A DNA stretch of 64,000 bases, from positions 12,023,368-12,087,367 of the forward strand of contig JALIRH010000004.1 in assembly GCA_023055505.1 (NCBI GenBank), read 5' to 3'. The position numbers were made by a program, and so were the translations under genes. The notes beneath the pieces were generated by a model, which made no database searches, was not told the DNA's origin, and was given only the letters and a program-made list of their open reading frames with translations. This document shows, piece after piece, positions 35,001-46,171 of this stretch. The DNA is from Callipepla californica brunnescens. Lineage: Eukaryota; Chordata; Aves; Galliformes; Odontophoridae. Positions within the stretch are counted from its first letter, which is position 1; the number at the start of each line of letters is the position of its first letter.

Positions 35001-36852
35001 TAACCAAAACTTACTGATGCGTAAAGCCTGCCCCTCTTGTTCATGGCCAGGTATCTGCCAGAGAACAAGCCCTTGATAGCGACGATCCCGACATCAACAG
35101 CGGTTATTTCAAGGATACCTAGAAACAGAAAAATACGAGAGTTGTTGTTGCTCCTCATCACATAGAATTTGTTAAGGTACTTTTGAATGGATGCTTAACT
35201 GCAGAGTATGACTTCACAGCTATCACTCGCCCACCTCAAAATCATACTGCAGCCATAGTTCAGTAAGCAAAACAAGACTCTTATCTGAAGCAATGTAGAA
35301 CAACAAGGATGTGGAGATTGTTTGAGGCAAGCTTGACAATAAACCCTCAGATGTCTGATTGAGATTGAACTCTTTCAAAAATGAAAAAGATCTGACACTG
35401 AACTAGAGGTTCACTTAATCCTATATGTATATAGAAAAGTTTAAATCCTCTTTAATGCTTAGGAACACAAGAGCTCTTGACTTATTGAAACCCGTCACAA
35501 AGCTTTCCATTTTGGGACAAAGCCCTTGCTGGGGTCTCCGGAGGGTAAAACAGCATTTTAGAGCCACAAATATAATCATGAAAGGAACTTGTCCTTCAGG
35601 AGGTCGATGTAGCCCTCCGGATAAGGACAATATGACTGCCCATGCCAAGTTAAAAGGGAGGAAATGTTTTAGGCTGTCAAAGACTGGGTTTCAAATACTG
35701 GAAGGATATCACAGGTGAGGGTGGCACACCTGCCAAAATGTCTACACCCAACCAAGTGTGCCACGACGCTGAAGGAAGCACAAGTGGCTCAGGGGATGCT
35801 GTACTACTTGCTTGTGCAGTGTCCTCTGACTCCAACTGCTCTGTTTGCCTGCTGTGGTCTAACAGCTCTGTGCTGTCTCTGAGGGTTTGGAAGCGAGAGA
35901 CGATCCCGGCACCCAAACCCATTGCTGCCCGTTGGCAATGACAGAGCAGAGCCAGGGCCCCGTCCCATCTGCAGAGCTGCATCTTGGCCCGACCACGTCT
36001 GTGAGAGCTATGGTGGTTTCGGTACAGCTGTTTCGAATCAGCCACCGGTTCGCCGCCGAAGGATGTCTCCTCCGGGCTTTGATAGCGAGGGGGTTTTCCT
36101 CTAGGAAATCGTGGTTTTCCTTTATGGACTTCAGACAGATCCCCGAGGTTCCCCCCTATCTCTGTGTGCCATCACCAGCCTGGATTTACGCTTCCTGGGG
36201 CGGCGGGGCCGGGCTGTGCCCACGGGCGGTTGCGGGGGCTCCCGGAGGCAGCGGCGGGCCCCCTCTCCTCCCTCTCCCAAGCCCCCGCTCCTACATATCC
36301 CGTTTCATCTCAGTCGTCGCCGGCAACTTAACGGAGGGGGAGGCCAACCGGGAAGGGCCGAGGGCTGCACGCAGCCCGGTGGGGCGAGGGCAGCTCGGCG
36401 GGTCCGAGCCCTCCGAAGGCAGGAGGGTACCGCGGGGCCCCCGGTGAGGCGGCGGCTCCGGGCAGGGGAGGAGCAGCGGGAGAGCCCCGTCCCGTCCCGC
36501 TCCGTCCCTGGCGTCGCCCGCATCCTCGCAGCGCAGGACGCAATTGGTCCGAGCGAGGGACCCCCTCCCCGAGCAGCCCAGCCCGGGGGGAGCGGGCTGG
36601 GGAAAGGTGCGCCCGGTACTCACTGAAGACGCTGTTTTTCTCCAAGGTGCCGTTGATCTTGCCGCCGGGGTGGATCTGCAGGTGGTACTTGGTGGCACAG
36701 TAGAGCTTCCTGCGGCGGGGCGCTCCCCCGAGGTGCTCGTAGACGCCGCCTCGCCCCCCCGCATCCCGCGGGGCCCTCGGGGAGGCTGCGGCCGCCGGGG
36801 CGGGCGGCTCGGGCAGCAGGGCGAGCAGCAGCAACCAGATCACGAGCATCAT
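31769..36852 (-). CDS. FGF3: Fibroblast growth factor 3, three coding exons, 220 aa
   Basis: Secreted FGF-receptor ligand. Family knowledge links it to hindbrain patterning and inner-ear induction. Coding exons are 36624-36852, 35015-35118 and 31769-32098 (229+104+330 nt), with the same phases as FGF4. A hydrophobic N-terminus ([13 protein letters not shown]) serves as signal peptide. The FGF3-specific [24 protein letters not shown] block follows; core cysteines are C52 and C118. A glycosylation sequon NGT is at 67-69. The FGF signature runs from GRLYA (106-110) through TEC to YNTY. The basic [13 protein letters not shown] segment (162-174) is the known heparin-binding and nuclear-targeting region. 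The protein ends in RRRRG and is shorter than human FGF3 (239 aa as I recall). Two adjacent Met codons (36852 and 36849) are possible starts. Confidence 0.97.
32099..35014 (-). other. FGF3: FGF3 intron 2
   Basis: The intron is 2,916 bp with GTAAGT...CAG ends. I see no transposon or nested gene; the short open frames lack family features. Confidence 0.9.
35015..35118 (-). CDS. FGF3: FGF3 coding exon 2 (104 nt)
   Basis: Encodes Ser77 (last two bases) to Ser111: [16 protein letters not shown]...RGRLYAS. The acceptor is TTCTAG|GT (AG at 35120-35119) and the donor is TCA|GTAAGT (GT at 35014-35013). It was too short to be found as a long open frame; I located it by the conserved peptide and splice sites. 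Confidence 0.97.
35119..36623 (-). other. FGF3: FGF3 intron 1
   Basis: The intron is 1,505 bp with GTGAGT...TAG ends. The half next to exon 1 (about 36150-36623) is GC and CpG rich and belongs to the promoter island. The long plus-strand open frames at 35.9-36.6 kb result from that GC content. Confidence 0.9.
36624..36852 (-). CDS. FGF3: FGF3 coding exon 1
   Basis: Encodes residues 1-76 plus the first base of Ser77. The donor is A|GTGAGT (GT at 36623-36622). It carries the signal peptide, the [18 protein letters not shown] motif and the NGT sequon, and lies inside a CpG island. The frame upstream is closed by TAA at 36924-36922, just before 22 sense codons without an ATG in frame. Confidence 0.95.
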
Positions 36853-36857
36853 GGCAT
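36849..36857 (-). promoter_or_regulatory. Minimal upstream ORF (Met-Pro-stop) overlapping the FGF3 start codon
   Basis: The sequence ATGCCATGATG contains ATG-CCA-TGA, whose stop overlaps the main start as ATGA. A scanning ribosome meets this ATG 5 nt before the FGF3 ATG, so leaky scanning or stop-restart could set FGF3 output. The arrangement is visible; the effect is inference. Confidence 0.55.
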
Positions 36858-36871
36858 AGCGGCCGCCGCGC

Positions 36872-36922
36872 TCAGCCCGCGGGGGAGTGGAGGCTCGGGG
36901 ACAGAGGTACCGGGGCTCCCAT
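36872..36922 (-). promoter_or_regulatory. Upstream ORF 1 in the probable FGF3 5' leader (16 codons)
   Basis: ATG at 36922-36920, then 15 further codons and TGA at 36874-36872, in a different frame from FGF3 and ending 19 nt before its ATG. It acts on translation only if transcription starts further upstream, which is likely but not shown. Confidence 0.45.
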
Positions 36923-37620
36923 TAACGGCGTCCGGCTAGCAGCGCGGCGGGGCGGCACGGCGCGCAGCGCGTCCAGAGGAGAAGCATCGGCAAGTTTTTA
37001 TCATCGGCCCCGATCTGGCCCTTTTATCTGTCTCAGATTTACTTAAATCAATAGACATCGGCGAAGGCCGCCGAGGAGTCCCAGCTGTTTGCGTGAGATG
37101 GAGCTGCCGCGCTCAGCTTTCTCCTTGGGTTTCCAGCTAGGCAGACGGCACAAGAAGCAGGAGGAGGGGGGAGAGAGAGCCCCGCTGAATTTCGGCAGGA
37201 GGCTGCGGGGAAATAGCTGACCGGCGGAGCATAGAAATAAAAGCGGCTCCCCGCAACAATAGCCCGATCTGCGACCAATTGATACGAAGCAGAGGAGGCA
37301 AAAGGTATCGCTCTCGTGTGAACTCCCAGAGTGCAGCGTGGATAAAATTACACAGCATCCCCGCTGCCCCCACGCACACCTCCCCCCCGGCGCGGGGGCT
37401 GCCCTCGGCCGCCGCCCTACGCTCCGCGCAAAAGCCGCGCAGCCTCCGCCGCTCCCCGCGCAGCCCCGCGGCCACCGGTGCGCTCAGCGAACACCTCAGT
37501 TCGGCGGCTATCGGAAGTGCAGGAGCATGATAATGCCGACGGGGGAGAGGGGGAGCGTTTCGGTGGCTTTCACTCGGGGGCTCCCCCCGCCTCGCTTTTG
37601 GTGTTGAAAGCAAACAGCTA

Positions 37621-38350
37621 TCCCTAAATCCACCAAGTCCCAGTTACGAATAGCGCGCGTTATTTAGGTAGGTCTTTCAAGATGCAGTCAGTTCTAAATG
37701 AACTTCGACAAAGCGGGGCCCAGCCGGAAAGCAAATGTTGTTACATCGGGGCTCAATGCATTTGCAAGAGGCTGAGGCTAATCCTTTCTCCTAACTCCGG
37801 TGCCTCATTAGCTGTGGCAGCCCCGCACTCGCTACCGCGCAGCTTCGCACCGCTGCCCACGCCTAGGAATAAATGCAGGGGAAGGCAAGAGGTCCAACAG
37901 CTCGCTGAGTTGCGGCGGCCCTGCGTGCGGCTCAGAGGCGGCTCGTTAATTAGATTTGCATCTGAAATGGGCAGTGGGAGTTTTGGGGAAGTGTTTGGGC
38001 GATAATTAGTATTAATGTGCTCGGAGGGCACGCAAATACACCTTTGAAGTGAAGCACGACAGAATTCAGCCGCCTGACCTTCACCGATATAATTTTTTCC
38101 CGCTGTCGGTGCACGAGAAGAGGTCTATAAAATATTTTAAAGGACATTCCTACGCAGAGCAAGAGGGTTTTCTTACACTTTAATAAAAGGAAGCTTTTAC
38201 TAGCGGGAAAATAAGCGAAGGGATGCGACCTTCCTCCCTCCTTTGAGCTGCGCTCAATATTTAGCAGTTCTCCAAGGCTAAAAGGCTTTTCATTATACGG
38301 CCGTCTGAAATAAAAGGAAACACATAAAAACCCACAAGCGGCTCTCCGCC
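37621..38350. promoter_or_regulatory. Candidate FGF3 upstream enhancer with clustered transcription-factor motifs
   Basis: Repeat-free DNA 0.8-1.5 kb upstream of exon 1. Exact motifs are TTAATTAG at 37946-37953 abutting octamer ATTTGCAT at 37954-37961, TAATTA at 38003-38008, ATTAAT at 38011-38016, TCF/LEF-type CTTTGAA at about 38042-38048, and TNAAGGTCA (minus) at 38075-38083. The density suggests a homeodomain/POU-responsive element. Conservation was not tested. Confidence 0.4.
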
Positions 38351-39807
38351 ATCACCATCCCTTCCTCTCTTTCTTCCCCACCCGCGCAGCCCCCGCATCA
38401 CGGGGACAGTCGGATCTGGGAACGGGAAATGTTTGTACAATTAATTCTTTATTGCTGTTTTGTTTTCCCGCAGTACCGCTTCCAGGCACTAAAAGCGGTT
38501 CCAGCATATTTAGGAAAAGTAAATAGAAATGAAAATGAAATGAAAATAAAGCGCTGTGGCCGTTAGAAAATAAGAACGCAGCCACTCCAGCCTCCGCTCC
38601 CATAGCCTGTGGAGGGGATGGGGGTTGTACCAGGCCGGGTCCCTTCTCCCTTCGGGGACCCGCGGTTACTGCTGGGCCATAGGACAGGGGAAGACCCCTC
38701 GAGGGACACCGGGGCTCGAGGAGATGCGCTCAGCTGCACTGCGCGTATTGACTCATGGTGACGACAGCATCTCTCCAACCTGGAGGTGCGCAGATGACAC
38801 TATCGTTTTGGATTTGCCGGACGATTTTCATCAGCGCTCTGAAAAAACAAGCTCACAAAATCCTCCTCCCACCGCAGTAATAAACCCAAAAGAGCAGTGG
38901 GTGGAAGGGTAACGCGTTAATGACTTCTGCTCAAATTGCTTCCATCTTGATCACATTTTCATAATTAGCACCATCATCCACAAATCTTTCCGCCCTGGGC
39001 TTCCCAAGCGGTGTGTGCTCTGCTTCTTAGAGAGGGGAGAGCTCACAGGTCTGTCATTAATGGGTCCCTTTCAAATGAAATGAATCCGACCTCCACCAAA
39101 ATATCAAAGGGCTGCTGTTACCTCGTCTCACTCGGCACAACGCTGAACAGCCAGCAACCTGACGTCGTTCTGCAGACATCTATACAATAAAACATAAGCC
39201 TACCCTTGTATATTTTAAGTTGTCTGGTGACCATTTCGGAAAACAAAAAGGGTCCCTTTGATGTGGTCTGATTCTAGCGGAGGGTGAGACGTCAGATGTG
39301 GTCTACCGATTCTTTCTGGAAATATTTTTAATGATGCCCCAAAGCTTCTTGTAGCCCCAAAGTAATAATCAGAAAGCGGTTCGGGTCTGTTACTTGGCGT
39401 GGAGGGGAAAATAGGGTCTAGCCCGTATGCAGCTGCATTAGAGTTACACGTTATAATGATCTATTAATTCGTTTTAAACGTGCTATTTTAAATGGAGCAC
39501 GATTCCGTAAGCTTAACCTTGCTCACGGGATGTTTCTGTGCTTTCTCATGGGTAAGCCACATAGGCAGCGTTTCGCCCAGCGAGCCAAGTGGGTAAAAGC
39601 GTGTGTATTTGACACAGATGTTTTTATCCTTATCGTGTGCTCCGATTCCAAAGCACACAAAAGCGCCGGTGCTCCTGGCAGTTGGCTGCCCTCACAGAGG
39701 GGTAGGTGTGCCCTAGGGCTGCGTGACAAAGTAACGCGTATTGCTCTTCAGGCGTCACATGAAGGTAAACACTGAGAATAAATAAATACATTTGAAAGAC
39801 TCTTCTG
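38351..39807. promoter_or_regulatory. FGF3 upstream DNA, candidate conserved non-coding blocks
   Basis: No gene or transposon is recognisable. Two stretches look enhancer-like: about 38,930-39,010, containing CATAATTAGC, and about 39,160-39,520, containing CTGACGTCGT, GACGTCAGA, CTATTAATTCG and a TTTTAAACGTG patch. These are pattern-based guesses. Confidence 0.3.
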
Positions 39808-39838
39808 AAAAAAAAAAAAAAAAAGGGGGGGGGGGGGG
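39808..39838 (+). repeat. A17G14 homopurine tract
   Basis: Seventeen A followed by fourteen G on the plus strand, about 3 kb upstream of FGF3 exon 1. It resembles the A12G17 block upstream of FGF4. Confidence 0.95.
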
Positions 39839-39851
39839 AGGGAACAAAAAC

Positions 39852-39881
39852 ATTTATTTATTTATTTATTTATTTATTTAT
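39852..39881 (+). repeat. (ATTT)7 microsatellite
   Basis: About seven tandem ATTT units right after the A/G tract. Confidence 0.92.
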
Positions 39882-40330
39882 CCCAGATTCAGCTTGGAGG
39901 CAGCTGATGTGATTCCCCACTCCCAAGCAGCTGCCCCGCGCGCAGCAGTAATTTACAGCAGCCGCTCCTCTAACGAGGAGGAAGTTGCAATTTGTAGAGC
40001 AATAAATACCGAGGTGGTGGGAGGAGCCCCCGGCAGAAAAGTCGCCCTTTTTCTCCAATTAAAACTTCTTCTTGGCACCATCGCGGACCGTGGGAAGGTC
40101 TTAAGGAAAAACACGGTGGCCCCGGTGAGGATAAGGTGTTTGTGGCTGAGCTGTGTCATCTTCCGAGCGCGGCTTTTCTGCTCGCTGCAGTTTGCTCACA
40201 CCTGCTGCTGGTATTGGGTGGAGGTTCTGAAATTCAATTAATTTCACTCAGCTCTATCTTCTTTGCTTTGTGGTCTCCTAGTGGGGTTATTCTGCACCCT
40301 GTGAACAATATAATCTTGTTTAAATGACTT
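39882..40330. promoter_or_regulatory. Non-repetitive, moderately GC-rich block upstream of FGF3
   Basis: Single-copy-looking sequence with higher GC than DNA to its right. It includes a CCAATTAAAA patch at about 40,056-40,065 and TTCAATTAATTTC near 40,232. No exon structure is seen. Regulatory assignment is a guess based on position and composition. Confidence 0.25.
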
Positions 40331-43300
40331 TCCAGACCACACAGATCACATTACCCGCTTCTATGCGTGTAGGCAATATTGTTTATTGGATTGTATGCTC
40401 TGAACTCCTGAAAAGAAGGAGAGAGCAGAGGTAGAAGACTCTGTGCACAGACTTCATGGTTTCCAAAGTTTAAGATGCTTTCTCGGGCAGGGATAGTAAG
40501 ATTTAGGTAGTTTCCAATTAAAACTGATGCAAAGAACACTCCTAAAAGGGAAGCATTGTGCATGTAACAGGGATTCTATCATTTGTCTCTTTATCAATTC
40601 ATATAGAACTTTATTTCATCTTCATAGTTATCACACTTCTATGGAAAACTCAGTTTGGGTCTTCTGATTTAAGGTGGTACTGTTCATTTTATACTAATGA
40701 TGTAAGTAATTGAGATAATGCATTTCAGGCAATAAATTCATTTAGAACACTTAAACATCTGTATTTAGGTCAAAAACACACGGTTAGCTGCTGCAGTTGA
40801 GCTCTGCTAACCTATCTGTTGTACGATTACATCTTAAATACTCATTATTGTTACTGTTATATGTGGTCTATAGCTTATTGAGATCAATATACAAATGCTC
40901 GCACTCCTTACTCTAGCAAGTTTTTGTTACAGTCGGCAAGAGTTTCCTTGGCTAAGGACTGAGGGATTAAACCTTCACTCAAAGTTCATGAATTCACTAA
41001 GAGCCTTTTCTTTAATGGATGTGGATTTGGATCAGGCCCAATCTCATTACTAGAAAAATTATTTTGCCCTGTTCTCACATAATCTCTTAACGATTTATTG
41101 AATGAAAATATTTAAAACAACAAATGCAGAAATATTTAATAATAATTTAATACTCTTTCTTCGCTCTGTTACTTGTGCCTTTTCAATACAAGAAAGAAAA
41201 GAAGCAGTACAAGGAATACAACACTACTGAAATACGTGCTGTGGTACAGTTTAGACAACTGTCATGTGGCTCATAAAAATTTGTGACAGGCTCAAACAGT
41301 ACTACAATGGGGATATTCAGACCATACAAAACTGTAAACTGCAGCCACAAAAATAACTAAAAGAAAGGATGTGAGGCTGTCTGGAAGAGAACAGAGGGAG
41401 TGTAAAAACAATGGAAATATAATTTGTTAATAACTTGAGGACCAGATCTACATATCTGCTTCACACCTTTGGTACCTCGTTTGCCACTTAACAGGCTGAG
41501 CTCTTGGACAAACTTCATTCCTTTTTTTTGGTAACTCAGCATGTGTTTTTGAAAGCAGCCTCAAAGTACTCTTTTAGATTTACAGAGGAGTGTGGTGTAA
41601 CTGAGAGAAGTATCTGGCCCATATCCATGATGTAATTGTGCTTTGTGCCTGAAGGGCCTGCTATTCAGATAAATCTCTTACTACTTTTAGGATCTATCCC
41701 CCTGTTACTTTCACAGTCAGAGGCTTGTTGTGATCTCTCTCAGCCCTGCAGATCTTTGGGAGTTGGGTTACCTGAAGATAAAAGATCCCTCTTTCTCCAA
41801 GTTGTGATTGGATCAACGCTTTGCAAAGTCAGATGACAGGCGCGGGGGTCAGACCCAGGTCTGTTCATGGAGCCGCACAAACACTGAGAATGAAAACTGA
41901 AAAAGGTTGCCTTAGGGAAATGCCACGTGCATGAACATATGTCCCTGGAAGAGAAAATATAGTGCCAGGAATTAATTATGACTCAGAACTAAAGGTGTCG
42001 TAATACTGCTTTCAAACTTTCCTAGTTTTAGAGAAGAAGTTTTATCATGGGCCTGGGGTTTTTTCCCAGGAAATCCCAGACATGGTCACGGGTTATCTGA
42101 AGATGTTCATGATGCAGAACATCTTGATGATGTTCCACCAAGATCAAGGGATCATGAAGAGCACCAAGCAGGCAGAAGTGTAGGTGAGGAAAGTTTATGC
42201 AAGTTTTGTATTTATCAACATAGTGAAGAGAACAAGCAAGCACCAGTTAAAATTAAAGTCAGATGAATTCTATCAGAACAACTTGTTTCCCCTCAGGGGG
42301 AGAGCCATAGCTAACTCATGACAGTCCCAGGTACAGGTGCAAATAGCTGAGTGTCTCTCTAGGGCCAGCATCAGTGCTACCTCTCTGTGCTAGGTTGGCA
42401 GGAAGCACATGGGATGCAGAGGACATCCAGTTGTCGTGAGGAGCCTCAGGCTGCTTGGGCTGAGATCAGCACTGCTTTGCTGTCTTCCTGTCTCTGCCAT
42501 GGTCCTGGTAGGTCAGGGAAAATGTGAGACCAGGCCTTAGGGCCTAGTGGAACCAGCAGCAAAGCCACCTCCTGTCATGGCTGTTTGAATCACAGAAAAG
42601 CAGCACTTGGAGGGGGCCTCAAGAGGTCATTGAGTGCAGACACGCTCTCCTGGTCTCTCAAGTTGGATCTGGAGCTTGCTGGAGGAAATTATCCGCTGAG
42701 GAAAACATACATGTCCACTCTTCATATATATATATATATATATATTTTTTTTTTTTTCTATTTTATGGAAGTGGCAGTCCTACTGACTAAATCCAGTGGT
42801 GCAAACAATGTGGTATTCATCTCTTTTCACTTCTGTATTCCCTTTCTCTTCCTTTGGGAAGCTTGCATTTTTAATCTGGGTATTTTAACATTGATAAATC
42901 AAGGTAGAGCTTGCAGTATATCCTGGGCAGCAGCAGGACATCTCTCACACTGATCTCTCTTTTCCCATTGCATTCAGCACTGCTCCTTGAGGTGTTTGGT
43001 GTGTGGCCATCAAACCCCCCCCCTCCCTGGCTTCTTCTGCAGCCCCAGCAGCCAGGTCTGCCACAGGTCCCCTCCAGCCCTTGCTGTGCTGGGAAGCAGA
43101 GGGCTCTGGACCAGAACTAGCCATGAGTAATTCTGATTTTTATGGGAACCCTGAAGGGAAATTCAGTTATCAATGGAGGAAAACAGCAATTTTCTTCTTC
43201 TTCAGAGAAACTGACTATTACTGTAGCCTTCTCCATGAGTTAGATTATTAATTAAATGATTAATGCCATGTTCTAAACATCCTAAATCTAAGACAGCATG

Positions 43301-45563
43301 TCTAAGAATGTATTAGGTAGATCATGACTATGTATCTCTCCTGTTTCAACCCAGTTTGACAAGTGGGTGAGGCTGTCAGAACTGCTGAATGTACATTCTT
43401 CACCTGTAACATAAAGAGGGAAGATTAATAATTTAGTAGTATGTTACCTTAGTGCACTGTCTAATCTGAGACAGGCTTCTGCTACTTCTTTTGTCCTCAG
43501 AAAAATCTTTTAGAAGGGATGACCCAAATTATCAAGGTATTAACCAAGTGAAATAAAAGATATTCCTCAAGAGTCTTAGAAGGAAGCTGTAGATTTAATT
43601 CATGATTGGATAGGCAGGAATGGTCCAAGGACCACTGGTGACAGAGCTGGTATTGCAAACCCACAGGGAAAGACCTACATCCTCTCCTGACTACTTGCAG
43701 TCCCTGGTATAAATTAGAGATTATTAGCTCCCATGGAATATTTTCTGATTGAAAAGGGATTTTTGGGGAACAAATAGATGTATTGTGATCAGTAAAGGAT
43801 GTTGGGACAACTTTTGTTTCCTATTATTTGCATGGCACAACTGCAGCACTGCCAAATACCCTAACTTAGCTGTAGATATGAATCACCAAATACAGTTAAT
43901 GCTTAATGTCAGGTCTTGCACACAAATGGTGGTGTAAACATCAGATACGTGAAATCTTGATATCACCAATATTCATGGCCAAGTTCTACACGAGTGGGAA
44001 GACACAAATGGGTTTGTAATTGACATTTTTCTCAGTACTATTTTGGCAATATATTTGACGCTTATTTTATACGTCTGTGACACTGACCACTACTTCTCAT
44101 CTCACTTCATTGCTTTCTTTCAGGTATTCTTCTAAGTGAGAACTATACAGACTCCACTAGAAAGGACAGGTGAGTCTCTTTTTCGTAATGTCTGAATATG
44201 CTCAGCTCAAGCAACTTATACTTCATAGATGTGGCAACTTAGGCGTCTTTACTGAGGCTTTTCTTTTCAGGCAGGTGTGTATGAACCAGAATTTTTCCTT
44301 TGGCTCATTTGCTTGTATTGATGTATCTTGCAAAGATGGTTCCATAGTGAATCGAATGGAAGTTGAATCCAAGCACTTGCAGCAATTTGGTGGTTTTTTT
44401 TTTTGTTTTTTTTTTTTTGCTTTTATCTAAGTTTTGAGTTTTCAAATATATATATTTATTTAGGTCATTCATTAACGTCAAATTTTTCTATAGAAAGAAA
44501 GACACCAACCACTGAACAGACACAGATGCACACGCACACACACACATACCTGCATCCCCTGACCAAATGTAATGCCTGAACTTGCAAGCCCTTTGTCAGG
44601 AAGGTAATCTTTATTCACGTGAGCAGCCCCACAGAACTATTCATGCAATGGAGAATTACTCACATGAGTAAAACTTTGCAGGATCAGGTCCTGGATCTAA
44701 CAACAGCATTTTAATTACAGACAATCCCCAAGCAATGTGTACAAAAGACTTTTTTCCTGGACAATAACAAAGGTTATTAGCCTGTTCTTTTTTCCCCTTC
44801 TTGCTCTCTGGTTTAAAAGGAGGCACCAATAATCCAAACCAAATAAAACTGACCTTTGAACCTTTTCTGCTGTACTTTTTCTCATGCCATGATTTCTTTA
44901 GTGTGTTAGTGATCTGAAGGCTCGTTCTGGGCTACAGCCACTTTCCCAGACAGGACTGCCTTTCGTCCCCTGACAAATCACTGCTGAGCCCCTTTTGTCC
45001 TGCACCACTTTGATCTCACCTGCCTGTCAGGAAAAAAGAACTCCCGTACAGTCAGAATGCATTGCAAACAAATTGGCAACCATCTCATTCCCATACACCA
45101 TTTCAACAAAGATCAAGATAGAGATAGAGAATTTTTAACCCTTTCCTTGACTTGTGGAACTGAGAAAGAATGCTCGATTATGGTAGTATGATAATTTCTT
45201 GAGGAATTGGAGGGTACAAAAAAAAAAAACACCAAAAAAACACAGAACAACAATCAGAAAAACAACAAACTTCTGTTATCCTAATTACATAGCATATTAG
45301 CTGTCAAATACAAAGGAGGTATGGCACAGTGGGCAGTGCTATGTTCAAATACCAGCTTTGTAGGAGATCAATTCCTTTTAATTGGACAGCTGCTTATGCA
45401 TAAACTAAAGAAACATAATAGGTATTCTCCGATGTGAATGAAATTAATCCTATTGTAAATAACTACTGGGGTATTTAATAGGCTATCTGAAGCTCTTCCA
45501 AAACAGAAACTTAGACTTAGCCATAGGTGAGTGTATTTCCCAGTTTAATCTCTGGAATATGCA
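40331..45563. other. Gene desert to the right of FGF3
   Basis: AT-rich DNA with no supported gene. It contains an (AT)10 plus poly-T stretch at 42,724-42,757, a T-rich run at 44,394-44,420 and A-rich low-complexity DNA at about 45,219-45,270. A possible short decayed CR1 piece near 42,586-42,650 is too weak to claim. Confidence 0.55.
42724..42757 (+). repeat. (AT)10 followed by poly(T)
   Basis: An alternating AT run to about 42,744, then about 13 T. The tract appears inside a spurious open frame. Confidence 0.9.
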
Positions 45564-45564
45564 C

Positions 45565-45597
<33 letters not shown>

Positions 45598-45606
45598 CAC
45601 ACACAC
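45565..45606 (+). repeat. Compound (AT)n(AC)n microsatellite
   Basis: About 11 AT units, one G, then nine AC units, ending about 25 bp before the mariner remnant. Confidence 0.93.
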
Positions 45607-45630
45607 CTCTCTTTCTATGTATACACACCT

Positions 45631-46171
45631 AGGTTGCCCTGAAAGTAATGCCTCCTATTTATTTCCATGGAAACTTTGACAGATACAAAGAGCACAATAG
45701 CATTGTTTGATAAAGTAAATTCTCAGATACAAAATGCTATTTTTCAACATAGTCACTACCATTAGTTGTGCATTTTCACCAACAATGAACAAAAGCCAGC
45801 GTACTGTGTTTGTAAAGAACTGCACCAGTGGAAGTGACCCATTGTCACCACTGCTGAATGACACCATCCACTGCCTCACTGCGCATACACACTGTGTGGT
45901 CTCCATAAATTTTCTGCAAGCGTCAATGAATGTTATTGGGTGCCAATTTTTCTGCATGGAGGAAATCAGTGACACACCTTTGCTCCATATACACTTCCAT
46001 ATCAGATGCCATTTTATCATGCTACCCATCTGCTGCCATCTGCCACCCAGTAAAAAAATGTAACTGTATTGGTGGGAAGGTTCAACCTCTTCTGCCATAC
46101 CACCAACATTCACCTCTAAGGTTATGGGCCAATGTAATATAATATGAGGCGTTACTTTTAGAGCAACCCTC
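45631..46171 (+). mobile_element. Internally deleted mariner element (Galluhop / Mariner1_GG type), copy 1
   Basis: Inverted ends match over about 27 bp: left AGGTTGCCCTGAAAGTAATG and right, read in reverse, AGGGTTGCTCTAAAAGTAAC. Length is about 540 bp against about 1.3 kb for an autonomous element as I recall. The interior has 'ttttcaacatagtcactacc' and 'gtgcattttcaccaacaatga', which I recognise from the Galluhop family. The minus-strand 196-codon frame is a by-product and not an intact transposase. The family name is from memory and unverified. Confidence 0.8.

Larger units (their letters stand above)
36150..37620. promoter_or_regulatory. CpG island covering the FGF3 promoter, exon 1 and 5' intron
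   Basis: CG dinucleotide density and GC content rise sharply from about 36.15 kb and fall off after about 37.6 kb. On the minus strand, GATAAAA-type TATA-like patches occur at about 36,994-37,003 and 37,019-37,028, either of which could set transcription 100-150 nt upstream of the start codon. The exact start site is not determinable from sequence alone. Confidence 0.75.

Noticed and set aside
35887..36939. Plus-strand ORFs of 131-186 codons opposite FGF3 exon 1 and 5' intron 1
   Set aside because: Same explanation: CpG-island composition antisense to a real exon. No homologous domain or splice support.
42586..42650. Short sequence resembling the CR1 3' end ('gaatcacagaaaagcagcac')
   Set aside because: Similarity fades within about 60 bp and no terminal repeat is present, so it was not called.
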